A DNA stretch of 42,919 nucleotides from an uncultured Clostridium sp. GTDB lineage: Bacteria > Bacillota > Clostridia > Clostridiales > Clostridiaceae. Below the pieces are notes generated by a model. That model was not told the DNA's origin, did not search any database, and was given only the letters and a program-made list of their open reading frames with translations. Where the stretch lies: the NCBI RefSeq assembly GCF_934754915.1, contig NZ_CAKVKB010000021.1, positions 1-42,919 of the forward strand, in the 5' to 3' direction. Positions 16,986 to 25,784 of this stretch are shown piece after piece. The position numbers and the translations under genes are program-made. Numbering within the stretch: position 1 is the stretch's first letter; each line of letters opens with the position of its first letter.

Positions 16986-17006
16986 TTTATAATCAGGAGT
17001 GAAGAA

Positions 17007-17612
17007 ATGAACGCTTTAAATAAAGTTATTAAGAGAATATTTGATATTGTGTGTTCAGGAATAGGTCTTGTTATATTAAGTCCCTTTTTACTTTTTGTTG
17101 CAATAAGAATTAAAATGGGTTCAGATGGTCCAGTATTTTTCAAGCAGATAAGAGTAGGGGAAAATGGAAAAGAGTTCAAGATTTTAAAATTCAGAACAAT
17201 GGTTGTTGATGCAGAAAAACTTGGAAGGCAGATAACTGTTGGAAATGACAGCAGAATAACTAAAATAGGAGCTTTTTTGAGAAAATATAAAATAGATGAA
17301 CTTCCTCAATTAATAAATGTATTTAAAGGAGATATGAGTCTTGTAGGACCAAGACCAGAGGTGCCAAGGTATGTTAATATGTATACTGAAGAACAGAGAA
17401 AAGTTCTTGATGTAAAGCCGGGTATTACAGATCTTGCATCTATAAGATACAGAGATGAAAATGAACTTCTTGGCAAAGCTGAAAATCCAGATGAATTCTA
17501 TATAAATACAATAATGCCGGATAAACTGGCACTTAACATGGAATATATAAATAAAAGCAATATATTTTTAGATGTATATATAATATTTAAGACTATATTG
17601 AAATGTATTTAA
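17007..17612 (+). CDS. Undecaprenyl-phosphate sugar-1-phosphate transferase (WcaJ/PglC family)
   Basis: A 201-residue monotopic initiating enzyme that transfers a sugar phosphate from a UDP-sugar to undecaprenyl phosphate. There is one hydrophobic segment near residues 12-32 (ending PFLLFVAIRIK), then FFKQIRVGENGKEF, KFRTMVVDAE, the active-site DELPQLINVFKGDMSLVGPRPE, and a short C-terminus. The length matches the small PglC-like form without the N-terminal helix bundle of WcaJ. ATG 17007 follows CAGGAGTGA. It is the key initiating enzyme of the cluster. A dispersed repeat starts immediately at its stop codon. Confidence 0.92.
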   Translation: MNALNKVIKRIFDIVCSGIGLVILSPFLLFVAIRIKMGSDGPVFFKQIRVGENGKEFKILKFRTMVVDAEKLGRQITVGNDSRITKIGAFLRKYKIDELPQLINVFKGDMSLVGPRPEVPRYVNMYTEEQRKVLDVKPGITDLASIRYRDENELLGKAENPDEFYINTIMPDKLALNMEYINKSNIFLDVYIIFKTILKCI

Positions 17613-17735
17613 TTCAATGTACAATTGGCAATTAAGGATGAAATCTCTTTGATTTATAGAAATTTTATTATAACATATACATAGTGCAGTTAGTGGATTT
17701 CACCATACATTGTCAATTGGAATATATATTTAATA
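17613..17735. repeat. Two repeat left halves facing each other
   Basis: Forward left half: CAATGTACAATTGGCAATTA then GGATGAAATCTC (17615-17646). Reverse left half: GGATTTCACCATACATTGTC then AATTGGAATATATA (17695-17729). The middle is a diverged AT-rich spacer. This head-to-head arrangement differs from the single copies elsewhere. Confidence 0.55.
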
Positions 17736-17830
17736 ACAGTAATGTGCACTAAATTGTGGATAATGATTATATTTGAATTTTAATTTGTGGATAAATTTTG
17801 AGATTATTTAATAAAGAAGGTTGATATACA

Positions 17831-18952
17831 ATGAAAAAATTAAGATTTGCCATAATTGGCTGTGGAAGAATTTCTTATAAACATGTTGAAGCTTTAGCAA
17901 ATAACAGAGAAGAAGCTGTGCTTGCAGCTACTTGTGATGTTATTTCAGAAAAAGCTGAAGCAAAAAAAGCTGAATATATAGAAAAGACAGGAGCAGATGA
18001 AAATTCAGTACATACATATACTGATTATAAGGAAATGCTTGAAAAAGAAGATATTGATGTTGTTACAGTAGCAACTGAAAGTGGATATCATGCAGAAATT
18101 GCTATTTATTCTATGAAAAAAGGATGCAATGCATTAATAGAAAAACCAATGGCAATGTCTATTGATGATGCTAATGAAATGATAAAAGTTGCAAAGGAAA
18201 ACAATGTTAAACTCTGCGTATGTCATCAGAATAGATTTAATAAGCCTATACAAAAATTAAGAAAGGCTATGGAAGATGGTAAATTTGGCAAGTTAGTAAA
18301 TGGTACTGCAAGAATTCTATGGAATAGAAATATGGAATATTATGATCAGGCGCCTTGGAGAGGTACATGGGCATTAGATGGTGGTACATTAATGAACCAG
18401 TGTATACATAATATTGATTTATTACAATGGATGATGGGTGGAGAAATTGAAAGAGTGTATGCAGAATGTGATACATATCTTAGAGATATTGAAGCAGAAG
18501 ACTTTGGTGCAATAGTAATAAGATTTAAAAATGGTGCTATTGGAATAGTTGAAGGTTCAGCATGTGTCTATCCAAAGAATTTAGAAGAAACCTTAAGCAT
18601 ATTTGGTCAGAATGGAGCTGTATGTATTGGGGGACTTGCTAACAATGAACTTGAAACATGGAGATTTGAAGGTGAAGACGAAGAAGCTGTAAAGAAAGAA
18701 GTAAACACTAAAATAGATAATGTTTATGGTAAGGGACATACTCCACTATTTAAGGATTTAATCGATGCTATAAATAATGACAGAGAACCATTAATAAGTG
18801 GTGAAGAAGGTAAAAAAGCCATGTCAATAATTTTAGCAGCATATAAATCAAGAAAGACAGGAATGCCAGTACAATTCCCATTTACAGAATTTAAAACAAC
18901 TGATATGGAAGATCAGTTTAAAGGAAGAATTGAATTCAGACATAAAAATTAA
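17831..18952 (+). CDS. Gfo/Idh/MocA-family oxidoreductase (WlbA-like)
   Basis: A 373-residue NAD(P)-dependent sugar dehydrogenase. N-terminal Rossmann motif AIIGCGRISYKHVEA, catalytic EKP at about residue 103 (NALIEKPMAMS), and the C-terminal substrate domain with WALDGGTLMNQCIHNIDLLQ are as in WlbA/WbpB, enzymes that oxidise C3 of UDP-GlcNAcA on the way to UDP-2,3-diacetamido uronic acids. ATG 17831 follows AAGAAGGTTG. The WlbB, WlbC and UDP-GlcNAc 6-dehydrogenase partners are absent from the window, so the exact substrate is uncertain; other UDP-sugar or inositol-type substrates remain possible. The 218-bp gap upstream contains a repeat, so it probably has its own promoter. The terminator is at 18973-19025. 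Confidence 0.82.
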   Translation: MKKLRFAIIGCGRISYKHVEALANNREEAVLAATCDVISEKAEAKKAEYIEKTGADENSVHTYTDYKEMLEKEDIDVVTVATESGYHAEIAIYSMKKGCNALIEKPMAMSIDDANEMIKVAKENNVKLCVCHQNRFNKPIQKLRKAMEDGKFGKLVNGTARILWNRNMEYYDQAPWRGTWALDGGTLMNQCIHNIDLLQWMMGGEIERVYAECDTYLRDIEAEDFGAIVIRFKNGAIGIVEGSACVYPKNLEETLSIFGQNGAVCIGGLANNELETWRFEGEDEEAVKKEVNTKIDNVYGKGHTPLFKDLIDAINNDREPLISGEEGKKAMSIILAAYKSRKTGMPVQFPFTEFKTTDMEDQFKGRIEFRHKN

Positions 18953-18972
18953 TTGATAAGAGTTTATTATAT

Positions 18973-19025
18973 GGCTGTTAAATGAAGAAATATTTTTATT
19001 TTTTTATTTAACAGTCTTATTTTTA
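18973..19025 (+). terminator. Terminator after the WlbA-like gene
   Basis: GGCTGTTAAAT (18973-18983) pairs with ATTTAACAGTC (19006-19016, one G-U pair), followed by TTATTTTTA. Confidence 0.75.
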
Positions 19026-19075
19026 TACCCCAATAATCAAATATAATGAATTAACTATTATTATTATTTTTAATG

Positions 19076-19084
19076 TGCTATAAT
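19076..19084 (+). promoter_or_regulatory. Extended -10 promoter candidate for the chemoreceptor
   Basis: TGCTATAAT is a consensus extended -10, 84 nt upstream of the start. No sigma-D (TAAA-N15-GCCGATAA) motility promoter was found, although many clostridial chemoreceptors use one. Confidence 0.35.
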
Positions 19085-19167
19085 TAAAAATGTTGTTTTT
19101 ATTTTGCAATATTTTTCAATAAATAGCTTAAAATGTAACGTTTTTTTTATATAGGGGGAGTGGGTTT

Positions 19168-21159
19168 ATGAGAATAAAGACAAAAATAATTACTTCAACA
19201 GCTGTATTGATTGTTGCGTTGGTTGGAATATTGAGTGTTACTATTACAGTAATGTCTGAAAAGATTTTTAAATCATTATCAGAATCACAGATGGCTACAA
19301 TAAATGAACAGAGCGCACAAATAGTAAATAGCAGAATACAGAATGAAAAAGATATAATAGAATTACTTGCATCTAATGATCAAATCAGAGATCAGAGTAA
19401 ATCAAATGAAGAAAAATTTAATATTCTTAATGAATATATAGAAAAATATGATTATGTTAAGATGGGGTTGACAGATTTAGATGGAAATATAGCTTACAGT
19501 AATGGAACAGCTGCTAATATTTCAGATAGAGAATATTTTAAAAAGGCAAAAAAAGGGGAAACAGCAATTTCAGACCCTCTTATAAGCAGTACTGAACATA
19601 TTTTAGTTGTTGTTGCTATGGCTCCAATAAAGGTTGATGATACAATAGTAGGATTTTTATCAGCAACTATGAAGGGAGACAGCATAAGTTCGATATCTGA
19701 AGATATTAAGTTTGGTGATACTGGAAGAATATTTATGATAAAAAATGATGGAACCAAAATAGCACATTACAATAGCGATTTGGTTATTAATGCGGACAAT
19801 GATATAAAAAATGCAGAAAAAGATTCTTCATTAAAAAAACTGGCTGATTTAGAGACTAAAATGATAAATGGAGAAAGTGGAAATGGTGAATATGAGTATG
19901 AAGGACAACAAAAGTACATGTCATATGCATTAGTTCCAGGAACATCCTGGTCACTGGCAGCTGTAATTGATAAGGATGAAGTTTTCTCTAATTTAACCAA
20001 ACTTCAAAGCAATATATTTATAACTGCAATAATATTTTTAGTTTTATCATTGTTTATAGTATATAATTTTGCGACTAGAATAGGTAAAAACATTAAACAT
20101 GCTATAGACTACATAATTCCTATTTCAGAAGGAGATTTTTCTAAGGAGATAGATGAAAAACATTTATCAGTAAAAGATGAAACTGGTGAAATGATTCAGG
20201 CTATAAGCAAGATGAAAGTTTCTATAAAAGGAATATTGAATAATGTCATAACAAATTTTAATGAAATACAAAGTGCATCAGAAGAATTATCTCAAAATTC
20301 TGTGGAAATGGATAGTTCTATAGATTCTGTATCATGTGCAATAAAAGAGGTTACTTTGGGAGCAGCATCGCAGAGTGATAATTTATCAAATATAACAGCA
20401 ATATTAGGAAAGTTTTCAGATAATTTGAATACGGTAACTGATTCATTGAGAGATATTGAAGGAAGTTCTAAAGAAGTTATTAAAGTTACTGATATTGCAG
20501 AGGAACAATTTAAAATTTTATCATCAATTATAAAGTCTATGAATAAGCAGTTTAAGGATTTAAGAGAAAAAATAAATCATTCTTCGGAAAATATAGAAAA
20601 AATAAATTCTATAACAGCAATTATTAATTCAATTGCAGAACAGACAAATTTCCTTGCATTGAATGCTGCAATAGAAGCTTCAAGAGCAGGTGAATCAGGA
20701 AGAGGATTTGCAGTGGTTGCAGAGGATATAAGAAAACTTTCAGAACAATCTCAGAGTTCTGTTAAAAACATATCTAAATTGATTAATACAGTATCACAAG
20801 AAAATGCATTGATGATAGATACAACTGAAGAAGTGGACAATAATTTCAATAAACAGACTAGTTCAGTAAAGGAAGCAATAGATTCATTTAAAGATGTGTC
20901 TCATATGCTTGAAGAAGTTACACCTAAAATAGATAAGACATTTAAAGCAATATTAGATATTAATGATGAAAAAGACAGCATTTTAGAAAAAGTTGAATCA
21001 ATAACTGCTGTATCTGAAGAAACTTCTGCAGCAGCAGAAGAGGTTGAATCTTCTTCTACTGAAATAAAATATTCTTCTGGAGTAGTAGCTGATGCAGCTA
21101 AAGATTTAGAAGATAAGTCTAATAATATGATTAATGAAGTAAATAAATTTAAATTTTAA
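19168..21159 (+). CDS. Methyl-accepting chemotaxis protein with extracellular Cache sensor
   Basis: A 663-residue transmembrane chemoreceptor. Membrane helix 1 is at about 8-30, an extracellular dCache-type sensor at about 35-280 (LTDLDGNIAYSNGTAANISD, then DREYFKKAKKGETAISDPLI), helix 2 at about 284-304 (AIIFLVLSLFIVYNFA), a HAMP-like linker, then the cytoplasmic signalling coiled coil. The hairpin tip that binds CheW/CheA, EQTNFLALNAAIEASRAGES, lies near residue 490 and is fully conserved. ATG 19168 follows AGGGGGAGTG. It ends with a free C-terminus, no CheR-binding pentapeptide. It is a single gene; the ligand is probably a small organic molecule, unspecified. Confidence 0.92.
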   Translation: MRIKTKIITSTAVLIVALVGILSVTITVMSEKIFKSLSESQMATINEQSAQIVNSRIQNEKDIIELLASNDQIRDQSKSNEEKFNILNEYIEKYDYVKMGLTDLDGNIAYSNGTAANISDREYFKKAKKGETAISDPLISSTEHILVVVAMAPIKVDDTIVGFLSATMKGDSISSISEDIKFGDTGRIFMIKNDGTKIAHYNSDLVINADNDIKNAEKDSSLKKLADLETKMINGESGNGEYEYEGQQKYMSYALVPGTSWSLAAVIDKDEVFSNLTKLQSNIFITAIIFLVLSLFIVYNFATRIGKNIKHAIDYIIPISEGDFSKEIDEKHLSVKDETGEMIQAISKMKVSIKGILNNVITNFNEIQSASEELSQNSVEMDSSIDSVSCAIKEVTLGAASQSDNLSNITAILGKFSDNLNTVTDSLRDIEGSSKEVIKVTDIAEEQFKILSSIIKSMNKQFKDLREKINHSSENIEKINSITAIINSIAEQTNFLALNAAIEASRAGESGRGFAVVAEDIRKLSEQSQSSVKNISKLINTVSQENALMIDTTEEVDNNFNKQTSSVKEAIDSFKDVSHMLEEVTPKIDKTFKAILDINDEKDSILEKVESITAVSEETSAAAEEVESSSTEIKYSSGVVADAAKDLEDKSNNMINEVNKFKF

Positions 21160-21171
21160 ATGTAATTAGCC

Positions 21172-21298
21172 TTGCAAGATATACAATGAACAATACCGAA
21201 TCACATATTTTTATATATGATTAAGAAAAATGCATAGATAGAATTAGGTGGATTTCACTTTTATTATATATATATATAACTTTATATATACAAAATAA
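21172..21298. other. Intergenic stretch with decayed repeat pieces
   Basis: TTGCAAGATATACAATGAAC (21172-21191) resembles the junction of a right and a left repeat end, and GGTGGATTTCAC (21248-21259) resembles the reverse piece at 17694. No gene is supported. Confidence 0.3.
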
Positions 21299-21344
21299 AA
21301 AAGAACTGATAACAAGGATTTTTCCTATAGATCAGTTCTTTTTT
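21299..21344. terminator. Bidirectional terminator between chemoreceptor and brnQ
   Basis: AAAAGAACTGAT (21299-21310) pairs perfectly with ATCAGTTCTTTT (21331-21342), with an inner AAGGA/TCCT extension. A and T runs on the two sides serve both converging transcripts. Confidence 0.88.
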
Positions 21345-21369
21345 GTTTATATAAATTTAAAGTTCTTAT

Positions 21370-22647
21370 TTATTCTAAAATCGAAGAACCAACAAGTTCT
21401 TTTTTCTTGGGAAATATAAAATGTCCGATTATTATAGCAGCTGCAGTTGGAAGAAGCCATGCAAATCCAGCACTGCCAAATGGTATAAATGACAAGTCGA
21501 TATTTGGAATTATGCTTAATATGCCGAATATCAATGAAGTATATACTCCAAGTCTTACTGCTTTAATATTTGTTATATATTCTTCAAATAAAGTAGTAAA
21601 GATTAATGTTATAGCTACAGGATATAATAAATTTAATATTGGTCCTGAAATTACAACAATATTATCAACACCCAATGAACCTATTACAATACTTATTAAT
21701 GAAATAACTACTGCATTAAATTTGTAGCTCAGCTTTCCTTTAGATAGTTTTTCAAAGAATGAAGCACCAGCTGAAAGAAGTCCTATGGATGTACTTAAAC
21801 ATGCAAGGGCTATTGCAAGACCTATTATTATTGAACCTGCATTTCCAAGAATACTCTTAGATATAAAAAGCAGTATGTTTGATTTTGTTAATTCTCCTGT
21901 AAAAACACTTGAAGTCTGAGCTCCAATAAACATTAAACCACCATAGACAAATGTAAGACCTAAAGTAGCAATGAAACCTGATTTTAATGTCATAGGGATG
22001 ACTTCTTCTTTTGAATAACCTTTAGCAATAATGCTTCTTGAAATCATACCTGCAAATAATAAACCACCAAGTGCATCCATTGTTTGATAACCTTCTGTAA
22101 GTGATGTACCAAGAACATTAACACTTTCAGTATTTAAGATTTCACCTATAGGAAAAATTATACCTTTTACAATGATTAAAGCTAGAATTGCTAATAATAT
22201 TGGAGTAAGATAAGTTCCTATTGAATCGATTATGGATGATTTTTTTAGAACAAATACAAGGTTTATTGTAAAATATATAAACATCCATACAAGTGGTGTA
22301 ATCTTTGGAATATTAGGCTGAACAGCAAGTTCATAAGTAGTTGCGGCTGTTCTTGGGATTGCAAGCATTGGTCCAATAGCTATAAATAACAATGTAGAAA
22401 AAATAACAGCAAACTTTGGACCTACTTTAGATGCCATTGTTTCAAAAGTTCCATCCCCTTTTGTCACTGCAATTATTGCTAAAAGTGGAAGACCTACACC
22501 AGTACATATAAAACCAATACTTGCAATTAAGTATTGTGAACCTACTGCATTACCTAAGAATGGTGGAAAGATTAAGTTTCCAGCTCCAAAAAACATAGCA
22601 AACAGGGCAAAACCTATTATTAAAATATCTTTATTTATTTTTTTCAT
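21370..22647 (-). CDS. brnQ: Branched-chain amino acid transporter BrnQ (LIVCS family)
   Basis: A 425-residue inner-membrane cation symporter for leucine, isoleucine and valine. About 12 hydrophobic helices. The N-terminal family signature FALFAMFFGAGNLIFPPFLG and later GVGLPLLAIIAVTKGDG and IPRTAATTYELAVQPN are typical. ATG 22647 is preceded on the minus strand by GAGGAGAGTATATT. It is transcribed convergently with the chemoreceptor and divergently from galU. No T-box or other leader structure is visible in the about 80-nt leader. Confidence 0.92.
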   Translation of the reverse strand: MKKINKDILIIGFALFAMFFGAGNLIFPPFLGNAVGSQYLIASIGFICTGVGLPLLAIIAVTKGDGTFETMASKVGPKFAVIFSTLLFIAIGPMLAIPRTAATTYELAVQPNIPKITPLVWMFIYFTINLVFVLKKSSIIDSIGTYLTPILLAILALIIVKGIIFPIGEILNTESVNVLGTSLTEGYQTMDALGGLLFAGMISRSIIAKGYSKEEVIPMTLKSGFIATLGLTFVYGGLMFIGAQTSSVFTGELTKSNILLFISKSILGNAGSIIIGLAIALACLSTSIGLLSAGASFFEKLSKGKLSYKFNAVVISLISIVIGSLGVDNIVVISGPILNLLYPVAITLIFTTLFEEYITNIKAVRLGVYTSLIFGILSIIPNIDLSFIPFGSAGFAWLLPTAAAIIIGHFIFPKKKELVGSSILE

Positions 22648-22730
22648 TAATATACTCTCCTCAAAATTATTCTGATTTTTATAAATTAATAAATAAAATT
22701 TTAATTAATGTATACTTATGTTAGCATTTT

Positions 22731-22759
22731 ATTATAAATTTATCAACAAAAAAATACAA
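22731..22759 (-). promoter_or_regulatory. Sigma-A promoter of brnQ
   Basis: On the minus strand: TTGTAT (22759-22754), 17-bp spacer, TATAAT (22736-22731). The predicted transcript starts about 75-80 nt upstream of the start codon. Confidence 0.5.
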
Positions 22760-23003
22760 AATAAAACAAATAATTTTTTAAATAGGTGTAAAATATAAAA
22801 TTACAAGAAAAATTTAAAAAATATTCACATTTAAGATGGAAATGAGTAGTTTATAATTTGTAATGAATTATGAAGGCTTTAAAAGATTTTATAATTGAAA
22901 ACCATTTTATTCTAAAATTGATTTAACAGAGCAAAAGTGATAACATATGAATACAAGTGTTAATAAAATATTTATGAAAATCTTTATGAGAGGACGATAA
23001 TAT
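22760..23003. other. Upstream region of galU
   Basis: No gene and no repeat copy was recognised. TATAAT at 22852-22857 is a possible -10 for galU, with TTCACA 22 bp upstream as a poor -35. The ribosome site GAGAGGACG precedes ATG 23004. Confidence 0.3.
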
Positions 23004-23891
23004 ATGAAAGTAAAAAAAGCAATTATACCAGCAGCAGGACTCGGAACTAGATTTTTACCAGCTACAAAAGCACAACCTAAGGAAATGCTTCCAATAGTTG
23101 ATAAGCCAACAATACAATATATTATTGAAGAAGCTATTGCATCTGGAATTGAAGAAATACTTATTATAACAGGAAGAAATAAAAAATGTATAGAAGACCA
23201 TTTTGATAAATCTATAGAATTAGAATTAGAGTTAGAAAAATCAGGAAAGTCAGATCTTCTTGAATTAGTAAGGGATATATCTGATATGGTAGATATACAT
23301 TACATAAGACAAAAAGAACCAAAGGGTTTAGGACATGCGATTCATTGTGCAAAGACTTTTGTTGGAAATGAACCTTTTGCTGTGCTTTTAGGTGATGACG
23401 TAGTAGACAGCAGTAAACCGTGTCTAAAGCAGCTTGTAGATTGTTTTAACGAATATAATACAACTATATTGGGAGTTCAGACTGTACCCAAAGAGAGTGT
23501 TTCTAAATATGGAATTGTAAATGGAATTCATATTGAAGATAGAGTTTATAAAGTAAAAGATTTGGTTGAAAAACCATCTATTGAAGAAGCACCAAGTAAT
23601 GTAGCGATATTAGGAAGATATATAATAACTCCAGAAATATTCAACATACTAGAAAATACAAAGCCTGGAAAAGGTGGAGAGATACAGCTTACAGATGCAT
23701 TAAAAACTCTTATAGGACAGGAAGCTATGTATGCATATAATTTTGAAGGAAAAAGATATGATGTAGGAGATAAGCTTGGATTTTTACAGGCAACTATAGA
23801 ATTTGCATTGAAAAAAGAAGAACTTAGAGATGATTTTATAAAATATTTGAATACAAAGCCTTGGGGTATGTATGAAAATAAAGAAAAATAA
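23004..23891 (+). CDS. galU: UTP-glucose-1-phosphate uridylyltransferase
   Basis: A 295-residue cytosolic enzyme making UDP-glucose from UTP and glucose-1-phosphate. Nucleotide-binding AAGLGTRFLPATKAQPKEML, substrate residues in EPKGLGHAIHCAK, VLLGDDVVD and VEKPS are all present; length is standard. ATG 23004 follows GAGAGGACG. UDP-glucose feeds capsule, teichoic acid glucosylation and glycolipids, consistent with the polysaccharide genes on both sides. It is followed by a long hairpin terminator, so it is monocistronic. Confidence 0.95.
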   Translation: MKVKKAIIPAAGLGTRFLPATKAQPKEMLPIVDKPTIQYIIEEAIASGIEEILIITGRNKKCIEDHFDKSIELELELEKSGKSDLLELVRDISDMVDIHYIRQKEPKGLGHAIHCAKTFVGNEPFAVLLGDDVVDSSKPCLKQLVDCFNEYNTTILGVQTVPKESVSKYGIVNGIHIEDRVYKVKDLVEKPSIEEAPSNVAILGRYIITPEIFNILENTKPGKGGEIQLTDALKTLIGQEAMYAYNFEGKRYDVGDKLGFLQATIEFALKKEELRDDFIKYLNTKPWGMYENKEK

Positions 23892-23906
23892 ATAGAAAAT
23901 TATTAT

Positions 23907-24022
23907 TGAGGATGTTTCATAAGTAGAATTCTGTAAATCAATATAATAATATTAATAATGGACTTCCATTAGATATATTTATTTGAATTAAATTTCAGAG
24001 TTTTGAAATATGAAAATCCTCA
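23907..24022 (+). terminator. Long (116 nt) hairpin after galU
   Basis: TGAGGATGTTTCATA (23907-23921) pairs with TATGAAAATCCTCA (24009-24022) with one bulge. AGAATTCTG/CAGAGTTTT continue the pairing inside. A T-rich tail follows. It has the same architecture and almost the same size as 8092-8207. Confidence 0.6.
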
Positions 24023-24132
24023 TTTATTATATATGAAAATACAATTGTTTCGAATATAATATGATATATGGGAAATAAATATTTGTTTTGATAGATAAAA
24101 TAAAAATATTATGATAGAATTATCAAAGATGT

Positions 24133-24310
24133 GTTTCAATTAATAATATACAATTTATAATGAAATATTTGAAAAATTTTTTGATTATAAGATTTTATCA
24201 TAGTGTTTAAAATATTAGAATATATTGTCATTATTTTTATATTTAAAATTTTACATATACATAATTATCAGATAAGTTTTATAATGTAATTTTAATTTTG
24301 CATTATATGT
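24133..24310 (+). repeat. Dispersed intergenic repeat, type A, interrupted or diverged copy
   Basis: Left half: TTTCAATTAATAATATACAA with core GAAATATTTGAAAAATTTTT (to about 24185). Right half: CAGATAAGTTTTATAATG then TAATTTTAATTTTGCATTAT (24269-24306), matching the type-A right end closely. The spacing between halves is about 70 bp larger than in 14082 or 28496, as if something had been inserted. The rest of the 604-bp gap is featureless AT-rich DNA. Confidence 0.5.
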
Positions 24311-24495
24311 TATAGTTATAAATGTTATGAAAATTTAGAAATTATAAATTAGTAAGAATCCTGAAAATGTTAACAAAATTAATTTATATAAGTTTAGTAA
24401 GTTTTATTGATTAAGAATTTATATGTCTTTATTGGATTAATTAAAAAATGTATGTTATATCGTAATATTTAATAAAAAGATTTGGAGGAGAAAAT

Positions 24496-25578
24496 ATGAA
24501 AATCTGTTATCTGGCTGATATAAATAGTGCACATACTCATAAATGGTTAGAATATTTTAAGAATAAAGGATACGATATTCATGTTATATCTCTTGGAAAC
24601 GGAGAATATGAAGGTGTTGAAGTACATTGTCTAGATGTTACTGATAATGTTATGAAAAAATCATCTGACAAGAATAAGCTGCAGTATTTCAAAAAAATTA
24701 AAAGGGTAAGACAGCTTATTAAGGAAATAAAGCCAGATATTCTTCATGCACATTATGCTACAAGCTATGGGCTTTTGGGAGCATTAGCTAATTATCATCC
24801 ATATATAATTTCTGTATGGGGAAGTGATGTATATGATTTTCCAATAAAGTCACCTGTACATAAAATGATGCTTAAGTATAATCTTAAAAAAGCTGATTAT
24901 ATATTTTCAACAAGTAATGTAATGAAAGATGAAACTAAAAAATATACAGATAAGGATATAGAAGTAACACCATTTGGAGTTGATATAAACAGATTCAAGC
25001 CAGGAAGAATAAAGAAAAATGAAGTGGTTATTGGAACAATAAAAACTTTGGAAGAAAAGTATGGTATTCAATATCTTGTTAAGGCTTTTAAGAAGTTAAA
25101 AGATAGAAATCCAGATGTAAATTTAAAATTAAGAATTGGTGGAAGAGGAAGTCAAAAGGAATATCTTGAAGATTTGTGCAGGGAACTAAGGATAGAAGAG
25201 GATGTTACATTCCTAGGATTTGTAAATCCTGATGATGTTGTTAAAGAATTTCAAAATTTTGATTTGGCAGTTTTTCCTTCGACATTGGATAGTGAAAGTT
25301 TTGGAGTTGCAGCAGTTGAAGCTGAAAGTTGTGGAACACCTGTAGTGGTTTCAGATGTAGGAGGTCTTATGGAATCTACTAAACCTGGAGTTACAAGTCT
25401 TGTAGCTAAAAAGGGTGATGTTGATGATTTATGTGATAAAATTGATGCTTTAATTAAAGATGAAAATTTAAGAAGTGAGATGGGATTGGCTGCAAGAAAG
25501 TTTGTGGAAGAAAATTACAACGTTGAAGATAATTTTAATTACGTTGATATGCTATATAAAAACATGGTTGAGAAATAA
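24496..25578 (+). CDS. Family 4 glycosyltransferase
   Basis: A 360-residue GT-B transferase. N-terminal MKICYLADINSAHTHKWLEY, acceptor-side HAHYATSYGLLGALA, SVWGSDVYDFP, and the C-terminal donor site with the EX7E motif (E267 SFGVAAV E275, then SCGTPVVVSDVGG) are complete. ATG 24496 follows GGAGGAGA. It stands alone, more than 600 bp after galU, and is followed by unrelated signalling genes, so it marks the end of the polysaccharide region. Sugar and acceptor are unknown. Confidence 0.88.
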   Translation: MKICYLADINSAHTHKWLEYFKNKGYDIHVISLGNGEYEGVEVHCLDVTDNVMKKSSDKNKLQYFKKIKRVRQLIKEIKPDILHAHYATSYGLLGALANYHPYIISVWGSDVYDFPIKSPVHKMMLKYNLKKADYIFSTSNVMKDETKKYTDKDIEVTPFGVDINRFKPGRIKKNEVVIGTIKTLEEKYGIQYLVKAFKKLKDRNPDVNLKLRIGGRGSQKEYLEDLCRELRIEEDVTFLGFVNPDDVVKEFQNFDLAVFPSTLDSESFGVAAVEAESCGTPVVVSDVGGLMESTKPGVTSLVAKKGDVDDLCDKIDALIKDENLRSEMGLAARKFVEENYNVEDNFNYVDMLYKNMVEK

Positions 25579-25784
25579 GATAAATGCTTTAAGTTGTTTT
25601 GTATATATTTATAAAATAATAAAAATATGGAAATATATCTTGATAGAGCCAAGAAAATGCAGTATTATATAAATAAAAGCCTAAAGATAAGAGTGTATAA
25701 TATTAATGATTTCTGTTTTGTAGTTTTATCTAAGTGTATTTTTTAATAATAATTATTCTTATGAATAAAGGGTGGAAGAGTGAG

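Noticed and set aside
25475..25672. 65-codon frame overlapping the end of the GT4 gene
   Set aside because: Out-of-frame overlap with a clear gene; no ribosome site or motif.
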